Below are positions 33,849 through 42,778 of a stretch of 63,656 bases of DNA, in pieces. Within the stretch, counting starts at the first letter, position 1; each line of letters starts with the position of its first letter. The stretch covers positions 1 to 63,656 of IMG/VR virus record IMGVR_UViG_3300036859_000369. One strand, written 5' to 3'. The notes under the pieces were generated by a model. The model did no database searches, was not told the DNA's origin, and saw only the letters and a program-made list of their open reading frames with translations. This DNA comes from a virus. The translations under genes and the position numbers were made by a program.

Positions 33849-34021
33849 GGCGTCGGGTCCGGATCAACGTCAAGATCGAAAACCTCGATGTCGTAGCTCA
33901 GTCCGTCCTCGTCGCTGTTGTAGTAGATCCAGGCGCCCACCTTTGTTTTGTCGGTATACACAGCGACCGTATCCCCCTTGACACCATCGTAGTAGGCCAC
34001 CAGCGCATACACCTGTGTCAT
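33845..34021 (-). CDS. 58-residue protein, unknown
   Basis: From MTQVYALVAYYDGVKGDT: beta strands with aromatic residues and a very acidic C-terminus (VFDLDVDPDPTP). Overlaps both neighbours as ATGA. A small phage protein with 'VAYYDGVKGDTVAVYTDK' pattern; no family recognised. Confidence 0.62.
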   Translation of the reverse strand: MTQVYALVAYYDGVKGDTVAVYTDKTKVGAWIYYNSDEDGLSYDIEVFDLDVDPDPTP

Positions 34022-34257
34022 GGGACGACCTTGCACGCGGTATCCTCGCACGCTTTCACGTCGATATAGGTCACACTCTTGTCGGTTGACGTGATGTTCC
34101 AGCCGGTCGCCCCGACCGGTGTTGCCGCCCACTTGAACGCCTGTGCGCCTCGGAGCCAGACGTTCATCATGTTGCGCGCTCGCGCCCGGGTCGGATAGAC
34201 GCACAACGCGGCATCGTCAGGGGACAGTGACTCGTTCACCGCGTGCCAATGTGTCAT
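34018..34257 (-). CDS. 79-residue protein, unknown
   Basis: MTHWHAVNESLSPDDAALCV; mixed alpha/beta. Contains ARARNMMNVWLRGAQAFKWA, plausibly a helix hairpin. Coupled ATGA at both ends. Confidence 0.62.
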   Translation of the reverse strand: MTHWHAVNESLSPDDAALCVYPTRARARNMMNVWLRGAQAFKWAATPVGATGWNITSTDKSVTYIDVKACEDTACKVVP

Positions 34258-34577
34258 GGCGCCCTCCCGCGTTTCGCCGCGCGCTCATTCCATTTCAACG
34301 TACCAACGCGATCCCGCTCTCTCATCTCGATGTCGGCATAGTTGCCGAGTTTCACGGCGCGGATGCTGTAGCGCGCACGTGTCCCGTGTGGCAGTCGTCT
34401 CCGTGGGACCACGCGCCTGATATCTCGCACCCAGTAGACCGTACCCCCGCCGTTACCGCGTGTGGTCAGTGTGCGCAGGTATCGGATAGGCCGCATCGGG
34501 TCGTCGGGCAATGCATCATCCGATCGCCAGTCATACGGACTGATCGTCACGACATCACCCACGGCTGCGCGTTTCAT
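34254..34577 (-). CDS. 107-residue basic protein, unknown
   Basis: MKRAAVGDVVTISPYDWRSDD: an SH3-like start, arginine-rich centre (DIRRVVPRRRLPHGTRARYSI) and basic end. Coupled to the portal stop. A small nucleic-acid-binding or head accessory role is possible. Confidence 0.62.
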   Translation of the reverse strand: MKRAAVGDVVTISPYDWRSDDALPDDPMRPIRYLRTLTTRGNGGGTVYWVRDIRRVVPRRRLPHGTRARYSIRAVKLGNYADIEMRERDRVGTLKWNERAAKRGRAP

Positions 34578-37042
34578 GGCGCCGTCACGTCCTCTAGTGG
34601 GGGCAGCTCCATCGTCTCACGGATGGCGTTCTCTAGTCCGTTATCCGGGGTCAAGCCGCCGGCCGTTAGCAGTTTGGATACCGAGTCCGAAAATTCCCGG
34701 ACGTCCTTGCTACTGATGTCCTCATGGGCGAGGGTCGGATTGAGATCCGGCGCCATGCCATTCAGACGGATCAATCGGGGGATACCGTGTGTATTGACCA
34801 CGTCGCAGATCCCGTCAACCCAGGCTCCGAGTGCCACGGCAAACAGATCGGTTTTATCCGAGCTCAATGCCCATGACCCATGCTGTTGCGCGCCCAACAG
34901 CATAAAATCAGCCAGCACAGACATCAACATCCGCTGGTCGTACCGCGTGATGATCGCGCCGGTATCAAACTGACGCGTTCCGCCGGTTGAAAGCAGGGTC
35001 ACGTCAAACAGCTTGTTGCCATTGGCATCATACGCCTGTGGCATGACCGCGCCCTCCCACTCATCCCGGCGCATCGCGGTCACCATCTTTTTGGCGTATT
35101 CGTAGACGGCCGTCTGCCCGGCTGTTGCGGTTGAGGCGTCCATGTAGGACGGGGGTAGCCAGGCAACCGGATAGCCGACAAGGTCACGTTCGACACCGAT
35201 CGCCTCGATGTTCTCAATTCTGGACTTATACCGCCAGGGTCGGTACGCCGTTCTCAGAATCGAAAGTCCCTCCGGGTTACCTCGGTTGCTCTCTGTCCGG
35301 AACAGCAACGCCTTTTCAATCGGGATAATCCTGGTTGTGTAGTCAGGTGGGGCACTCTGAACAAACGCCTGTGTCCCGCCGTTTTCGTCAAACTGCCATT
35401 CCCAGAGCGTATCTTGTGAGCGGATCGGCCATTTCCGCCAGCCAATCCGTCCATCCGTGAATCTCGACCGGTGCGACGGATCGCGGCTGTCGCCATCCCG
35501 GATCTTGTAGACGGTCTCGTGATACGAATTCGAGACGACCACCGGCCCGGCGCAGAACGTGTGATCCTGCTCTATTTCCAGATCATAGACCGTGCCCGTA
35601 TACTCCTCGTGATCCACACTCTGGATAACGTGCTCGACTGCACCGTCACGCACATGGCACTGCAACCCATGTGGTGAAACACTTCGCTCCCGGAATAGCC
35701 ATGACCGTACGGCCGCAATGGTCACGCCGTACTTTTCGGCGATCATACGCCACGGCTTACCGTCTGCCCGCATAGACCGTGCATCATCTCGCTGCTCCTG
35801 CGAAACCCTCAGCGGGTGCGTAACAAATCGCTCCGGCACTGCCCCTACTTGCCAGTAACTCGGCCCGGTGATCTCTCGCCCCTTCAGCACTGACGTATAA
35901 CCACCCTTACGCCATACAAGCGGAGACGGGTACCCCAGCGCGCCCCCTATCAACTGCATCTGGTGAGCCAGGGTACGACTGACTGTTGCCGCCGACGCAA
36001 CCCGATAATCTCGGCCGGCGCGTGTAATCGTCGCCTCATGACCGTCGCCCCAGATCCACCCTTCCCAGATCCCCCGTGCAAATTCTGACGAATCCGGCAT
36101 TTTCCGTAAGTGCTTATTCGTCGCACGATCGCCGCCCACCCATTCCTCGATCATCTGACGGATGTGAGGGCTGGAGACGGTCACCGACCCTCCGTTAGGC
36201 TTTCGTATCGCCGTCCGTGCACGGGGGGTTTCCCCATATCGGTTGATGAGTTGATTGGCCTCGGAGAATCGGTCAATCTCAGCGGCCAAGATGTCCAGCT
36301 CCTTACGATGCACGGCAAAATGAACCAGGTGGCGTTTATCCTTCGGGAGATGCCCCTCGGCAAGGTACACCCCCACGATCCACCCGGCATCGTAGTCCCC
36401 ATCCGGTAGCATTTTGGGCCGTGGGCGCAACAATGTGTCTCCCACCGACAGATCCCCTGCCTGTTTCCACCCGTCCAACGTCGGAACACGATGCTCCGGT
36501 GTCATACGAACAGGATGCGGATAGCCTCGCATTTTTAGTGTGACCATCGAACCGGCATGTCGTCTTGTAAATACATGGGACACACGTCGCGCTCGCCCCC
36601 TGCCAGTCAGAACCAGGTCGCCAACGGAGATGTCTGCTATTGGCCTCGGTTCGCCGTTCCCCATAAGCACCAACTGGTCTGGGGGCAAGCAGTATCCGTA
36701 CCATAGAAACGACACGATGTCCGATATCGTTTCTTTCCAGGACATGGACATATCATGGAACATCGCGCCGTCGATAAACTCGGCTATCTCTAGCGCTGCG
36801 TTGTCCTGAGATGCGGGATCGATGCGGAATTTCATCTGTCGAATGAGCATTTTGAATGCAAAGGTCAGTGCGCCAATCACCGGATCATTCTGCGTCATTT
36901 GTTTGATAACGTTGATCTTATTGCGACCACGTAATTCCGGGAGCTGCTCGTCGTCAACCTGGCCGGCCGACCGGACGATACCGGTCACGCCGATCTCTTC
37001 TAACGGCGCGGTTGTGTGTCGGCCGGTCCCGTTGACAACCAT
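34574..37042 (-). CDS. Portal protein containing an intein
   Basis: 822-residue precursor. Residues 1-117 and 506-822 are portal exteins, meeting at WYGY|SYHETVYKIRDG, the conserved portal core. Residues 118-505 are an intein (see separate entry). The mature 434-residue portal would form the dodecameric vertex that threads DNA and binds terminase. C-extein features include QDTLWEWQFDENGG, LGAQQHGSWALSSDKTD. Splicing depends on Cys118 and Ser506. Next to terminase, as usual. Confidence 0.93.
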   Translation of the reverse strand: MVVNGTGRHTTAPLEEIGVTGIVRSAGQVDDEQLPELRGRNKINVIKQMTQNDPVIGALTFAFKMLIRQMKFRIDPASQDNAALEIAEFIDGAMFHDMSMSWKETISDIVSFLWYGYCLPPDQLVLMGNGEPRPIADISVGDLVLTGRGRARRVSHVFTRRHAGSMVTLKMRGYPHPVRMTPEHRVPTLDGWKQAGDLSVGDTLLRPRPKMLPDGDYDAGWIVGVYLAEGHLPKDKRHLVHFAVHRKELDILAAEIDRFSEANQLINRYGETPRARTAIRKPNGGSVTVSSPHIRQMIEEWVGGDRATNKHLRKMPDSSEFARGIWEGWIWGDGHEATITRAGRDYRVASAATVSRTLAHQMQLIGGALGYPSPLVWRKGGYTSVLKGREITGPSYWQVGAVPERFVTHPLRVSQEQRDDARSMRADGKPWRMIAEKYGVTIAAVRSWLFRERSVSPHGLQCHVRDGAVEHVIQSVDHEEYTGTVYDLEIEQDHTFCAGPVVVSNSYHETVYKIRDGDSRDPSHRSRFTDGRIGWRKWPIRSQDTLWEWQFDENGGTQAFVQSAPPDYTTRIIPIEKALLFRTESNRGNPEGLSILRTAYRPWRYKSRIENIEAIGVERDLVGYPVAWLPPSYMDASTATAGQTAVYEYAKKMVTAMRRDEWEGAVMPQAYDANGNKLFDVTLLSTGGTRQFDTGAIITRYDQRMLMSVLADFMLLGAQQHGSWALSSDKTDLFAVALGAWVDGICDVVNTHGIPRLIRLNGMAPDLNPTLAHEDISSKDVREFSDSVSKLLTAGGLTPDNGLENAIRETMELPPLEDVTAP
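35528..36691 (-). mobile_element. Intein in the portal gene with LAGLIDADG endonuclease and a helix-turn-helix insert
   Basis: 388 residues, 118-505 of the portal. Block A begins CLPPDQLVLMGNG; block B has TPEHRVPT with the conserved T-x-x-H; LAGLIDADG helices are AGWIVGVYLAEGH (219-231) and ARGIWEGWIWGDGH (322-335); block F is VYDLEIEQDHTF; the end is VVVSN followed by Ser. The usual penultimate His is Ser504. Residues ~416-452 (MRADGKPWRMIAEKYGV..) read as a helix-turn-helix between endonuclease and block F, uncommon in inteins. Confidence 0.92.
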
Positions 37043-37089
37043 GGTGCTACCCCTGTGTCCGGAATGTCATCAGTATACCACGAACCGAT

Positions 37090-37563
37090 TTACTCATCTG
37101 ACCAGTACCATGACGTTACCCGTAAAATAGACTGTCCGGGGCGAAATACAACGAGCACTGACGGAAATGGTGCCGGGGCTCCAGCCCCCACGTACACAAC
37201 CCGGCGCGATATAAACCGTATCTCGTGCGCACGCATAACGAAATCGTGCCACCATCGCGTATCTGTCCTCGCTGGCAGCAGACAGACGACCGTTGCGCCT
37301 GACTGTGCCTGTCGGTACGCTTTGGCAACCCAACGCCAGATCGTTGCGCCAAACGGCGGATTCATCCAACATATACCACGCCAACACACGCCACTCGATA
37401 AACTGTCGTTGTCCTCTCCTAAAAACTCCCTGACCTTCCTGTTGGAAGCATTGGCACACACATCCAAAGTGAATTGGAATTCATCATTGATGGATTCAAA
37501 CAGCGCAGCCGGCGTTTCCCAGTCTGCTTTCTTTGACATGAACAGCACATTCGTTGTCGGCAT
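37090..37563 (-). CDS. Phage DNA N6-adenine methyltransferase (Dam-type)
   Basis: About 157 residues. SKKADWETPAALFESINDE and FTLDVCA match the start of phage Dam (PF05869-type), and CWMNPPFG is the NPPF/Y catalytic motif (IV). The SAM site is in LDVCANASN. Should methylate adenines, protecting phage DNA from restriction. The start is uncertain: ATG 37561-37563 has AGGA nearby; ATG 37537-37539 (MSKKADWE) is closer to homologues. Overlaps the previous gene. Confidence 0.85.
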   Translation of the reverse strand: MPTTNVLFMSKKADWETPAALFESINDEFQFTLDVCANASNRKVREFLGEDNDSLSSGVCWRGICWMNPPFGATIWRWVAKAYRQAQSGATVVCLLPARTDTRWWHDFVMRAHEIRFISRRVVYVGAGAPAPFPSVLVVFRPGQSILRVTSWYWSDE

Positions 37564-37768
37564 GCTCCTCATCCTGCACCACGACGAATATCACGGGCCA
37601 TTCGGTCAACCCGTGCCGTTCCATCAACCATGCTCGATGTGATCGCAAGTCCGCCGTACTATCGGGATACGGCTGCGTCTCACACCGGCGGATCATCGCG
37701 TCTAACTGCGCCACCAGTACCTCCGGTGGTGTCGGTCCCTCGGTCAGCACACCCCGTCGTCTCGTCAT
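37496..37768 (-). CDS. Small protein, unknown, starting inside a dispersed repeat
   Basis: 90 residues MTRRRGVLTEGPTPPEVLV, with a helical centre and IFVVVQDEEHADNE strand. Its ATG is part of the GTCATT-N4-AATGAC repeat (37764-37779), so the repeat overlaps the initiation region. Follows terminase by 13 bp. Confidence 0.62.
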   Translation of the reverse strand: MTRRRGVLTEGPTPPEVLVAQLDAMIRRCETQPYPDSTADLRSHRAWLMERHGLTEWPVIFVVVQDEEHADNECAVHVKESRLGNAGCAV

Positions 37769-37779
37769 TCTGAAATGAC
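37764..37779. repeat. 16-bp dispersed inverted repeat covering a start codon
   Basis: GTCATTCTGAAATGAC between large terminase stop and the next gene; the right arm on the minus strand supplies that gene's ATG. Confidence 0.85.
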
Positions 37780-37781
37780 CC

Positions 37782-39395
37782 TCACCGCATCCATGGCTCA
37801 TCCGATCGCGGAATACCTGTCGGTGTCGGGATCTCTACCTCACGGTCGGCTGGCTCCCAGAATGCCTGTATGACGCTGTCACCATCATCGGTCGACCGCC
37901 CGAGTCGTTCTGGTTTCCGCAGTTCATCCTTTGACTCGACCTTGATTTTCCCGGTCCCCTGCACCCGATATTTCGGGGCAGTCAGGTCGCCTGTCAAGGT
38001 GTCGTCAGGTGGCAGCGCGATGTTCTCCCCGTACGTTGGGTCCAAGAGCTCTCTCAAGTGCCACCACGCTGCGCTCCGGGTGTCTGCCGCTCCGAGCTCA
38101 CCAGACCGGTCCCGCCAGTCCTCGCCGGTTGGTTGCTTCGGACTGGCACCCGCGATGAACGCGTAGACGTTGCGGACCTTTTCTTCACGGAGTCGATGCA
38201 ACGTGCCAGCCCCGATGCCGATCGCGTCAATCATCGCCCGTCCGCCATGGGCGTCCAGTATCCCCTTGATGCGACCGGCCGTCTCCATCGTGTCGGCCCG
38301 CTGGAATCGGCGGATCTCCGAGATGATGTGCATCTGCCGGAGCGCGAATGTTGTTTTGTCGGCCCGGTCGGACCCGCTACCCACGTCGACACCCAGCGCG
38401 GTAAAGGGCGGCCAGATGTACTCTGGGTCATCCATGATCTCGCGCCAGCGGTCCTGGGCCGCTTCCACCCACGCCAGCGGTATCACGCTGTCCTCGTCAG
38501 ATGCCGCGAATTCTCCGAGTACGCGATTCTGATAGACCGCGCTCCCGGTCCCCCACTGCTTTGCCCGTTGCTCGGCCCACTCACGAGACATCCGTCCGGC
38601 CACTATCGCCTCTTCCATAGTCACATGCCGGACGTACCAGTCCTCGGTACCGGGGGCTCGACGGTGGATCTCATAAAACCGGCCAACCGGTTCCCCCGGG
38701 GTACTGCCGGCCATGGCAAACGCTTCCCCCTGGCCAGACAGTGCCCCTTCGAGCGCATCAAACGTTTCGGCCGGGATCGTTTTCGACTCATCGAACAGGG
38801 CCAGCAGTCGGTCCGCGTGCGCCCCTTCCATGTTCTCGGGGGTGTCTGACGCCATTGCGAACGCCTCGCCCGTCCGCAGTTTGAGTGAATGCATGAGCAG
38901 CTCGGTGCGCCGGTCGAACGGGTCGCGACCGATCTTATCCCAACGCAGCCGTCGTGCCCATTTCCGTATCTCGGGCCAGAGGTATTTCGTCAACTGGCGC
39001 CAGGCTGATGCCGTGGTCGGGATCTTCCAGTCCTCACCATCCCGGGTCAACGCGTACCATAAGGTGACCCACGCCATCATCGCCGTTTTCCCCATGGTAT
39101 GCGGCCCACGAAATGAGACGCGCTTATGGACCGGGACCGCCGCCATGATCTCGTCTTGATACCCGGCCGGCCCCTCACCGTCGCGCCAGTCGATCATGTC
39201 GTGAACCCAGGCAACCGGATCGTCCTTATAGATCCGCCAGACAGTTGACTGTTGCCGGGCCTGTTCCTGGGTGCGCTGATCTTCAGTCAGCCGGGCGATC
39301 CGCTCGCGTTCGCGTTCTGCTTCCTGCGTCGCTTCCCATTCGAGCTCGGCCAGGAACGCGACTTCTGGTGTGTACGGTGCCCGTCGTACCATCAA
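37782..39395 (-). CDS. terL: Terminase large subunit
   Basis: 537 residues. ATPase: Walker A-like RGPHTMGKTA (about 95-104) and Walker B ALFDESK with the catalytic Glu. Nuclease: GVDVGSGSDRAD begins the RNase H-like domain and AMIDAIGIGAG supplies its second acidic residue. It pumps DNA into proheads and cuts concatemers. Coupled by ATGA to the ABA-sandwich gene upstream, with portal downstream. Confidence 0.94.
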   Translation of the reverse strand: MMVRRAPYTPEVAFLAELEWEATQEAERERERIARLTEDQRTQEQARQQSTVWRIYKDDPVAWVHDMIDWRDGEGPAGYQDEIMAAVPVHKRVSFRGPHTMGKTAMMAWVTLWYALTRDGEDWKIPTTASAWRQLTKYLWPEIRKWARRLRWDKIGRDPFDRRTELLMHSLKLRTGEAFAMASDTPENMEGAHADRLLALFDESKTIPAETFDALEGALSGQGEAFAMAGSTPGEPVGRFYEIHRRAPGTEDWYVRHVTMEEAIVAGRMSREWAEQRAKQWGTGSAVYQNRVLGEFAASDEDSVIPLAWVEAAQDRWREIMDDPEYIWPPFTALGVDVGSGSDRADKTTFALRQMHIISEIRRFQRADTMETAGRIKGILDAHGGRAMIDAIGIGAGTLHRLREEKVRNVYAFIAGASPKQPTGEDWRDRSGELGAADTRSAAWWHLRELLDPTYGENIALPPDDTLTGDLTAPKYRVQGTGKIKVESKDELRKPERLGRSTDDGDSVIQAFWEPADREVEIPTPTGIPRSDEPWMR

Positions 39396-39847
39396 CGTTC
39401 CTGTTGCTCGATATATGACAGGGCTGCCCGACAGATCGCTTCGGCCGGGTGGCCGGCCCGTGCTTCGTGGAATGGGCTGAATACCTCACCCGGCTTCGGG
39501 ACCGGTGCCCACCCGAAGAAACAGTAATATACCCCGTGCGACATGCTGTACAGGCTGACCGTGGTCCGATCCCGCGTGAACATCTCGTCAACGATCGTCC
39601 ACGCCGCTGCAATGTCAGCGCTGTAGTGCGGCAACCTGCCCGCCGTTGCGCTGTGCCAGTCTGACTGCCCGCGCTGCCAGAATGATGCGGCGTCCGGTGG
39701 TCCCATGAATCGTCGCACATCCTCCGGACTGTGAAGCACTGACCGCCCATACATCTCAGACGGTCCCACGAATGTCAACCATTCCCAGCCCATGACCCGC
39801 GTGGCGACCTCAATATCCAGGGACCGGTCGTCTGCCTGATCGTCCAT
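39392..39847 (-). CDS. Phage ABA sandwich domain protein
   Basis: 151 residues. EVATRVMGWEWLTF near the start and PHYSADIAAAWTIVDEM in the centre are the typical halves of the phage ABA sandwich fold (small proteins of unknown role found in many phages). TGA/ATG overlaps both neighbours. Confidence 0.8.
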   Translation of the reverse strand: MDDQADDRSLDIEVATRVMGWEWLTFVGPSEMYGRSVLHSPEDVRRFMGPPDAASFWQRGQSDWHSATAGRLPHYSADIAAAWTIVDEMFTRDRTTVSLYSMSHGVYYCFFGWAPVPKPGEVFSPFHEARAGHPAEAICRAALSYIEQQER

Positions 39848-40056
39848 CAGTGATCCTGATTCTCTGCGTGAATCTTCTTACCGATCGCATGCAGGTCGGA
39901 TGCTGCCGTCCCGCTCACCGGTTCCAGCATGCCGTCGTGTCGGAACACATAGGCCGGTGCCTGATTGCGCACACCCCCGTCATAGTTAGCTACCGGTGTC
40001 CGGGTGATCCGCTGGCCACACACGCCGCACGGTCCTTCGTACGCTATCAAGCTCAT
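39847..40056 (-). CDS. Zinc-ribbon protein, small
   Basis: 69 residues from MSLIAYEGPCGVCGQRI. Only one CxxC is present, so a metal site would need dimerisation or His residues (HDGM, LHAIGKKIH). Between terminase subunits; adaptor-like. Confidence 0.6.
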   Translation of the reverse strand: MSLIAYEGPCGVCGQRITRTPVANYDGGVRNQAPAYVFRHDGMLEPVSGTAASDLHAIGKKIHAENQDH

Positions 40057-40280
40057 CGTACCCTCCTGATGGCCGGTTGTGTCCGCCCCGTCCTCGGTTT
40101 CGCCCGGATAGTCGCCTCCCGCAATGCCGCCTGTGCGTCTGTGCACGGGTCCGAACATGGAAACCACCGGGAATTCACCCGGGCATTACGGCAGGAATCC
40201 AGGTGCCGCGTTCCGTTGGCTCGGGGCATCATCGCTCGATGCAACGCCAGTCGATACCGCTCCCACGCCAGATCGGTCAT
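40053..40280 (-). CDS. 75-residue basic protein, unknown
   Basis: MTDLAWERYRLALHRAMM; contains HLDSCRNARVNSRWFPCSDPC, resembling an HNH-like or zinc knuckle, and a basic tail. ATGA overlaps at both ends. Confidence 0.58.
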   Translation of the reverse strand: MTDLAWERYRLALHRAMMPRANGTRHLDSCRNARVNSRWFPCSDPCTDAQAALREATIRAKPRTGRTQPAIRRVR

Positions 40281-40738
40281 ACCTTCACCCGCTTGACTGA
40301 TGCCTGTGTCTGGCCGGTCCGTTCGACCGTCTCCGCTGTACTCTCAATGACCACACCGTCCACCATCTGCCGAGCAGACAGCATCCGCGACCGTTCGCGT
40401 ATCCAGGCCAACGGCGCACCGGTCCGGGCCGCGATATCCTGGATCGCCTGTTCGTACTGAATTTCTACGGTTTGCTGGGGCATCCCTTCGAGATACTTCC
40501 AGATCAATTCGATCATCTTGATAGACTCCTTTGGCTCCGCGTTCAGTGCAATATCAAACATTCGCCTGACCAGTGCGACCCTATGTGTCTCGCGTCCGCC
40601 GCGCTTGACCATCAGGTCTAATTGCACCATCACGGCACTGGTGATAGGCTTGCGTCGCGGGCGCCCATTCGGATTGCCGGTCTGGCCCGGCTTCCAGGCT
40701 GTTGACGGGAGTCTGCGCGTTTCTGTGTGTTGCGCCAT
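40277..40738 (-). CDS. Terminase small subunit-like (DUF5681) protein
   Basis: 153 residues. WKPGQTGNPNGRPRRK is the DUF5681 signature, usual in phage small terminase-type proteins just before the large subunit. The rest is helical (IKMIELIWKYLEGM). Likely DNA recognition for packaging; the exact family is inferred. Confidence 0.75.
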   Translation of the reverse strand: MAQHTETRRLPSTAWKPGQTGNPNGRPRRKPITSAVMVQLDLMVKRGGRETHRVALVRRMFDIALNAEPKESIKMIELIWKYLEGMPQQTVEIQYEQAIQDIAARTGAPLAWIRERSRMLSARQMVDGVVIESTAETVERTGQTQASVKRVKV

Positions 40739-40754
40739 CTGATATCACGCTATC

Positions 40755-41150
40755 TCAGAACGGCAGGGAATTGTCCGGAATATCGCCGTAATCCTTGCCG
40801 TAGGTATCCGAGTCATCGTCCTCACGTCGTCTGACCGTCATCATCTCGACACTGTCCGCGATGACTTCGAGTCCGGCCCGTGGGTTGTTGCCCCGGTCCG
40901 TCCATGGCCTGACTGCCAGTCTACCGTCAACGTAGACCCGCATGCCTTTCTCCAGGATCTCCTGGAGTGATTCGGCCCGTTTGCCAAACAACACCACTGA
41001 TATCCACTCGGTTGTATGCTCCCAGGTGCCCTCACGGTCTCGGACGCCAAACTGGGCCGCCACGCTGAACCGCAGCACCGGATCGCCGTTCGGGGTGAAT
41101 CGCAGCTCCGGGGCGCCGCCCAGATTGCCGATGAACGCTAGCCGTAGCAT
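40755..41150 (-). CDS. ssb: Single-stranded DNA-binding protein
   Basis: 131 residues, OB-fold start LAFIGNLGGAPELRFTPNGD, then FSVAA and WISVVLFGKRAESL; LEKGMRVYVDGRLAVRPW. The C-terminus is acidic and ends DIPDNSLPF, the partner-binding tip of bacterial SSBs. Coats ssDNA during replication and recombination. Preceded by a palindrome and the 41345-41650 tract. Confidence 0.93.
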   Translation of the reverse strand: MLRLAFIGNLGGAPELRFTPNGDPVLRFSVAAQFGVRDREGTWEHTTEWISVVLFGKRAESLQEILEKGMRVYVDGRLAVRPWTDRGNNPRAGLEVIADSVEMMTVRRREDDDSDTYGKDYGDIPDNSLPF

Positions 41151-41288
41151 GTCGTTTCCTCATCCGGCGCTCATGATTCCAGAGCGCCCGCTGTGTGCGG
41201 TGGTCTCGGTTACAGCACTGGCAGACAAGTGGGATATACATGGATACCTCCGGGGGTCACGAACGGTGGAGCCTCTTGCATTCTCCAC

Positions 41289-41305
41289 GTCATTTCAGAA
41301 ATGAC
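41289..41305. repeat. Dispersed inverted repeat, 17-nt variant
   Basis: GTCATTTCAGAA plus ATGAC: arms of 8 around a single base. It is the usual palindrome between a G-phased tract and the SSB gene, though without the long stem of the other three. Confidence 0.75.
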
Positions 41306-41344
41306 CCCCGGAGCATACCACACTGGACGTGTGCGCGGGTGGCT

Positions 41345-41650
41345 GTTTGCATGAACGATCGTTCGTCCGTACGCATGCTGTGAGCGTGAGCGCGGCTGTA
41401 CGCTGGTACGCTAGCGGGTGAGAATGTCTGTCGGTTCGGCTGCGTTGACCGCATGTCTGTTCGGAGAGTGTTCGTCCGGTTGCTGGTACGGGTGTCGGTA
41501 CGCATGCGTGAATGTGTGGGTGGTTGTGGGCCGGCGGGTGGGTACGTTGGACCGTTGGCCTGGATGTGGGTGAATCTGGATGTACGAACGTCGGTAGGCA
41601 TGCGGGATGGGCTGTACGCATGAATGATGGTTGGTATGGATGTTCGGGTG
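41345..41650. repeat. G-phased tetranucleotide tract 1
   Basis: Non-coding. On the plus strand G recurs every fourth base. From 41470 to 41650 there are 45 G in 46 in-phase positions (exception 41574); from 41345 to 41380 all nine tetramers start with G, with a few phase changes between. It sits between a gene stop (41664) and SSB. Confidence 0.85.
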
Positions 41651-41663
41651 ATCTGACCGACTG

Positions 41664-42005
41664 TTAGACTGACGGATCGTCTGCCTCAATCGTGTATGGG
41701 ATCGGGTAGTCATCCGAATGCTCGTCATTCTGAAATGACGCGTACCTGGGCTCCGGTCGCCCTATCGCCTGCATGTCCGCCTGGGTTGCGCGTCGTTCAG
41801 TCAATGGCAAGTACACGCACCGTTCCGGGTGACTGGCCGATAGTAAGCAGGTCCGGATGGTCCATGCCCCGAACCTGATCGACGTTCGCCCACAGATCTC
41901 CTGATCGATGCCAGCCCGGAATGCATGTCGTCCGAAATGTGGTTTCGCACGTGTACACCGCTCCGGGGTGCCTTCAGTCAGATCGATCACGTCGCAACGG
42001 TTCAT
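41664..42005 (-). CDS. 113-residue protein, unknown
   Basis: MNRCDVIDLTEGTPERC start with ATGA overlap to the nuclease gene. Contains CTRAKPHFGRHAF and CVYLPLTERRATQA. The dispersed repeat at 41724 lies within its C-terminal codons (F-Q-N-D). Acidic tail. No family. Confidence 0.6.
   Translation of the reverse strand: MNRCDVIDLTEGTPERCTRAKPHFGRHAFRAGIDQEICGRTSIRFGAWTIRTCLLSASHPERCVYLPLTERRATQADMQAIGRPEPRYASFQNDEHSDDYPIPYTIEADDPSV
41724..41739. repeat. 16-bp dispersed inverted repeat inside a gene
   Basis: GTCATTCTGAAATGAC, read in the coding frame as part of ASFQNDEH, so this copy has been absorbed into a coding sequence. Confidence 0.85.
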
Positions 42006-42778
42006 GCCATAAACCCCCGTACTTTCGCCCGTTTGATGGTCTGCACCACCCGTCCGCCACGCCCCCGGATGATCAGGGTCGCGTTGTCCCGATCGATCAT
42101 ACACCGCAAACAGACCGGCACCAGACACCACTGATGCAGGAGATCCACGACCCCCCAGGTGTGCAGGCTGTTGCCGGCGAAGGTATTCCAGAGCGCATCC
42201 CGATCGGATGGGCGCGGGACGTACACTTCGATGGCAGACACGCCCGCATCGCGCAGCATCGCCCAATGGTCCAGCCATGCGATTTGATCCCAGGTCAGGA
42301 CGCCGTCCTCTTTCTTCGCTTCCAGAAACAACGTCCGTCCGTTCGGGTGGGCGAAAACATCATCCGGCCAGCCGGGGTCACTATGGTCTGATCGGTTCGT
42401 GTGATACTGCAACCGAAACCCGCACTCAAAGGCATAGGTCCGGATCTGTCTGCGCCAGGTGTTCTCAGTCAACCCTCGGTTGGCGATGTCGTCCCACTGT
42501 TCGCGGGTGATCTCGCCCCGGTCGTTCGTCACGACAGGGCGCCTGTTTGTGGCCGGACGTGGTTCTGGTCGGGTTATGGGTTTGTCGCCCCGGATTCGAC
42601 GCTCCGGGCCTTTGGGGGGCATCTGTGTCGGCAGCATCGACCAGTAATCCTCGCACCGGCACCGACTGATGGTACAGGGCCGCCTGCGCCGGCGCGACAC
42701 CGGCAAGGTGTGGGACGCTTCGGCGTGCCCACAATGGCACTCCGGATGCGGCTTGACACGACGGACCGGCTGCACCAT
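42002..42778 (-). CDS. VRR-NUC-type nuclease
   Basis: 258 residues. Cysteine/His-rich N-domain (HPECHCGH, CRCEDYW), linker, then a nuclease fold: DPGWPDDVF (Asp), LFLEAKKEDGVL (E-x-K) and WDQIAWLDHW, which fit VRR-NUC/PD-(D/E)XK enzymes such as phage Holliday-junction resolvases. Near SSB, so replication or recombination is likely. Longer start lies inside the next gene. Confidence 0.82.
   Translation of the reverse strand: MVQPVRRVKPHPECHCGHAEASHTLPVSRRRRRPCTISRCRCEDYWSMLPTQMPPKGPERRIRGDKPITRPEPRPATNRRPVVTNDRGEITREQWDDIANRGLTENTWRRQIRTYAFECGFRLQYHTNRSDHSDPGWPDDVFAHPNGRTLFLEAKKEDGVLTWDQIAWLDHWAMLRDAGVSAIEVYVPRPSDRDALWNTFAGNSLHTWGVVDLLHQWCLVPVCLRCMIDRDNATLIIRGRGGRVVQTIKRAKVRGFMA

Noticed and set aside
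41032-41241. C2H2-like frame overlapping SSB (CQCCNRDHRT..)
   Set aside because: Lies almost wholly in another frame of SSB, and the finger spacing is poor.
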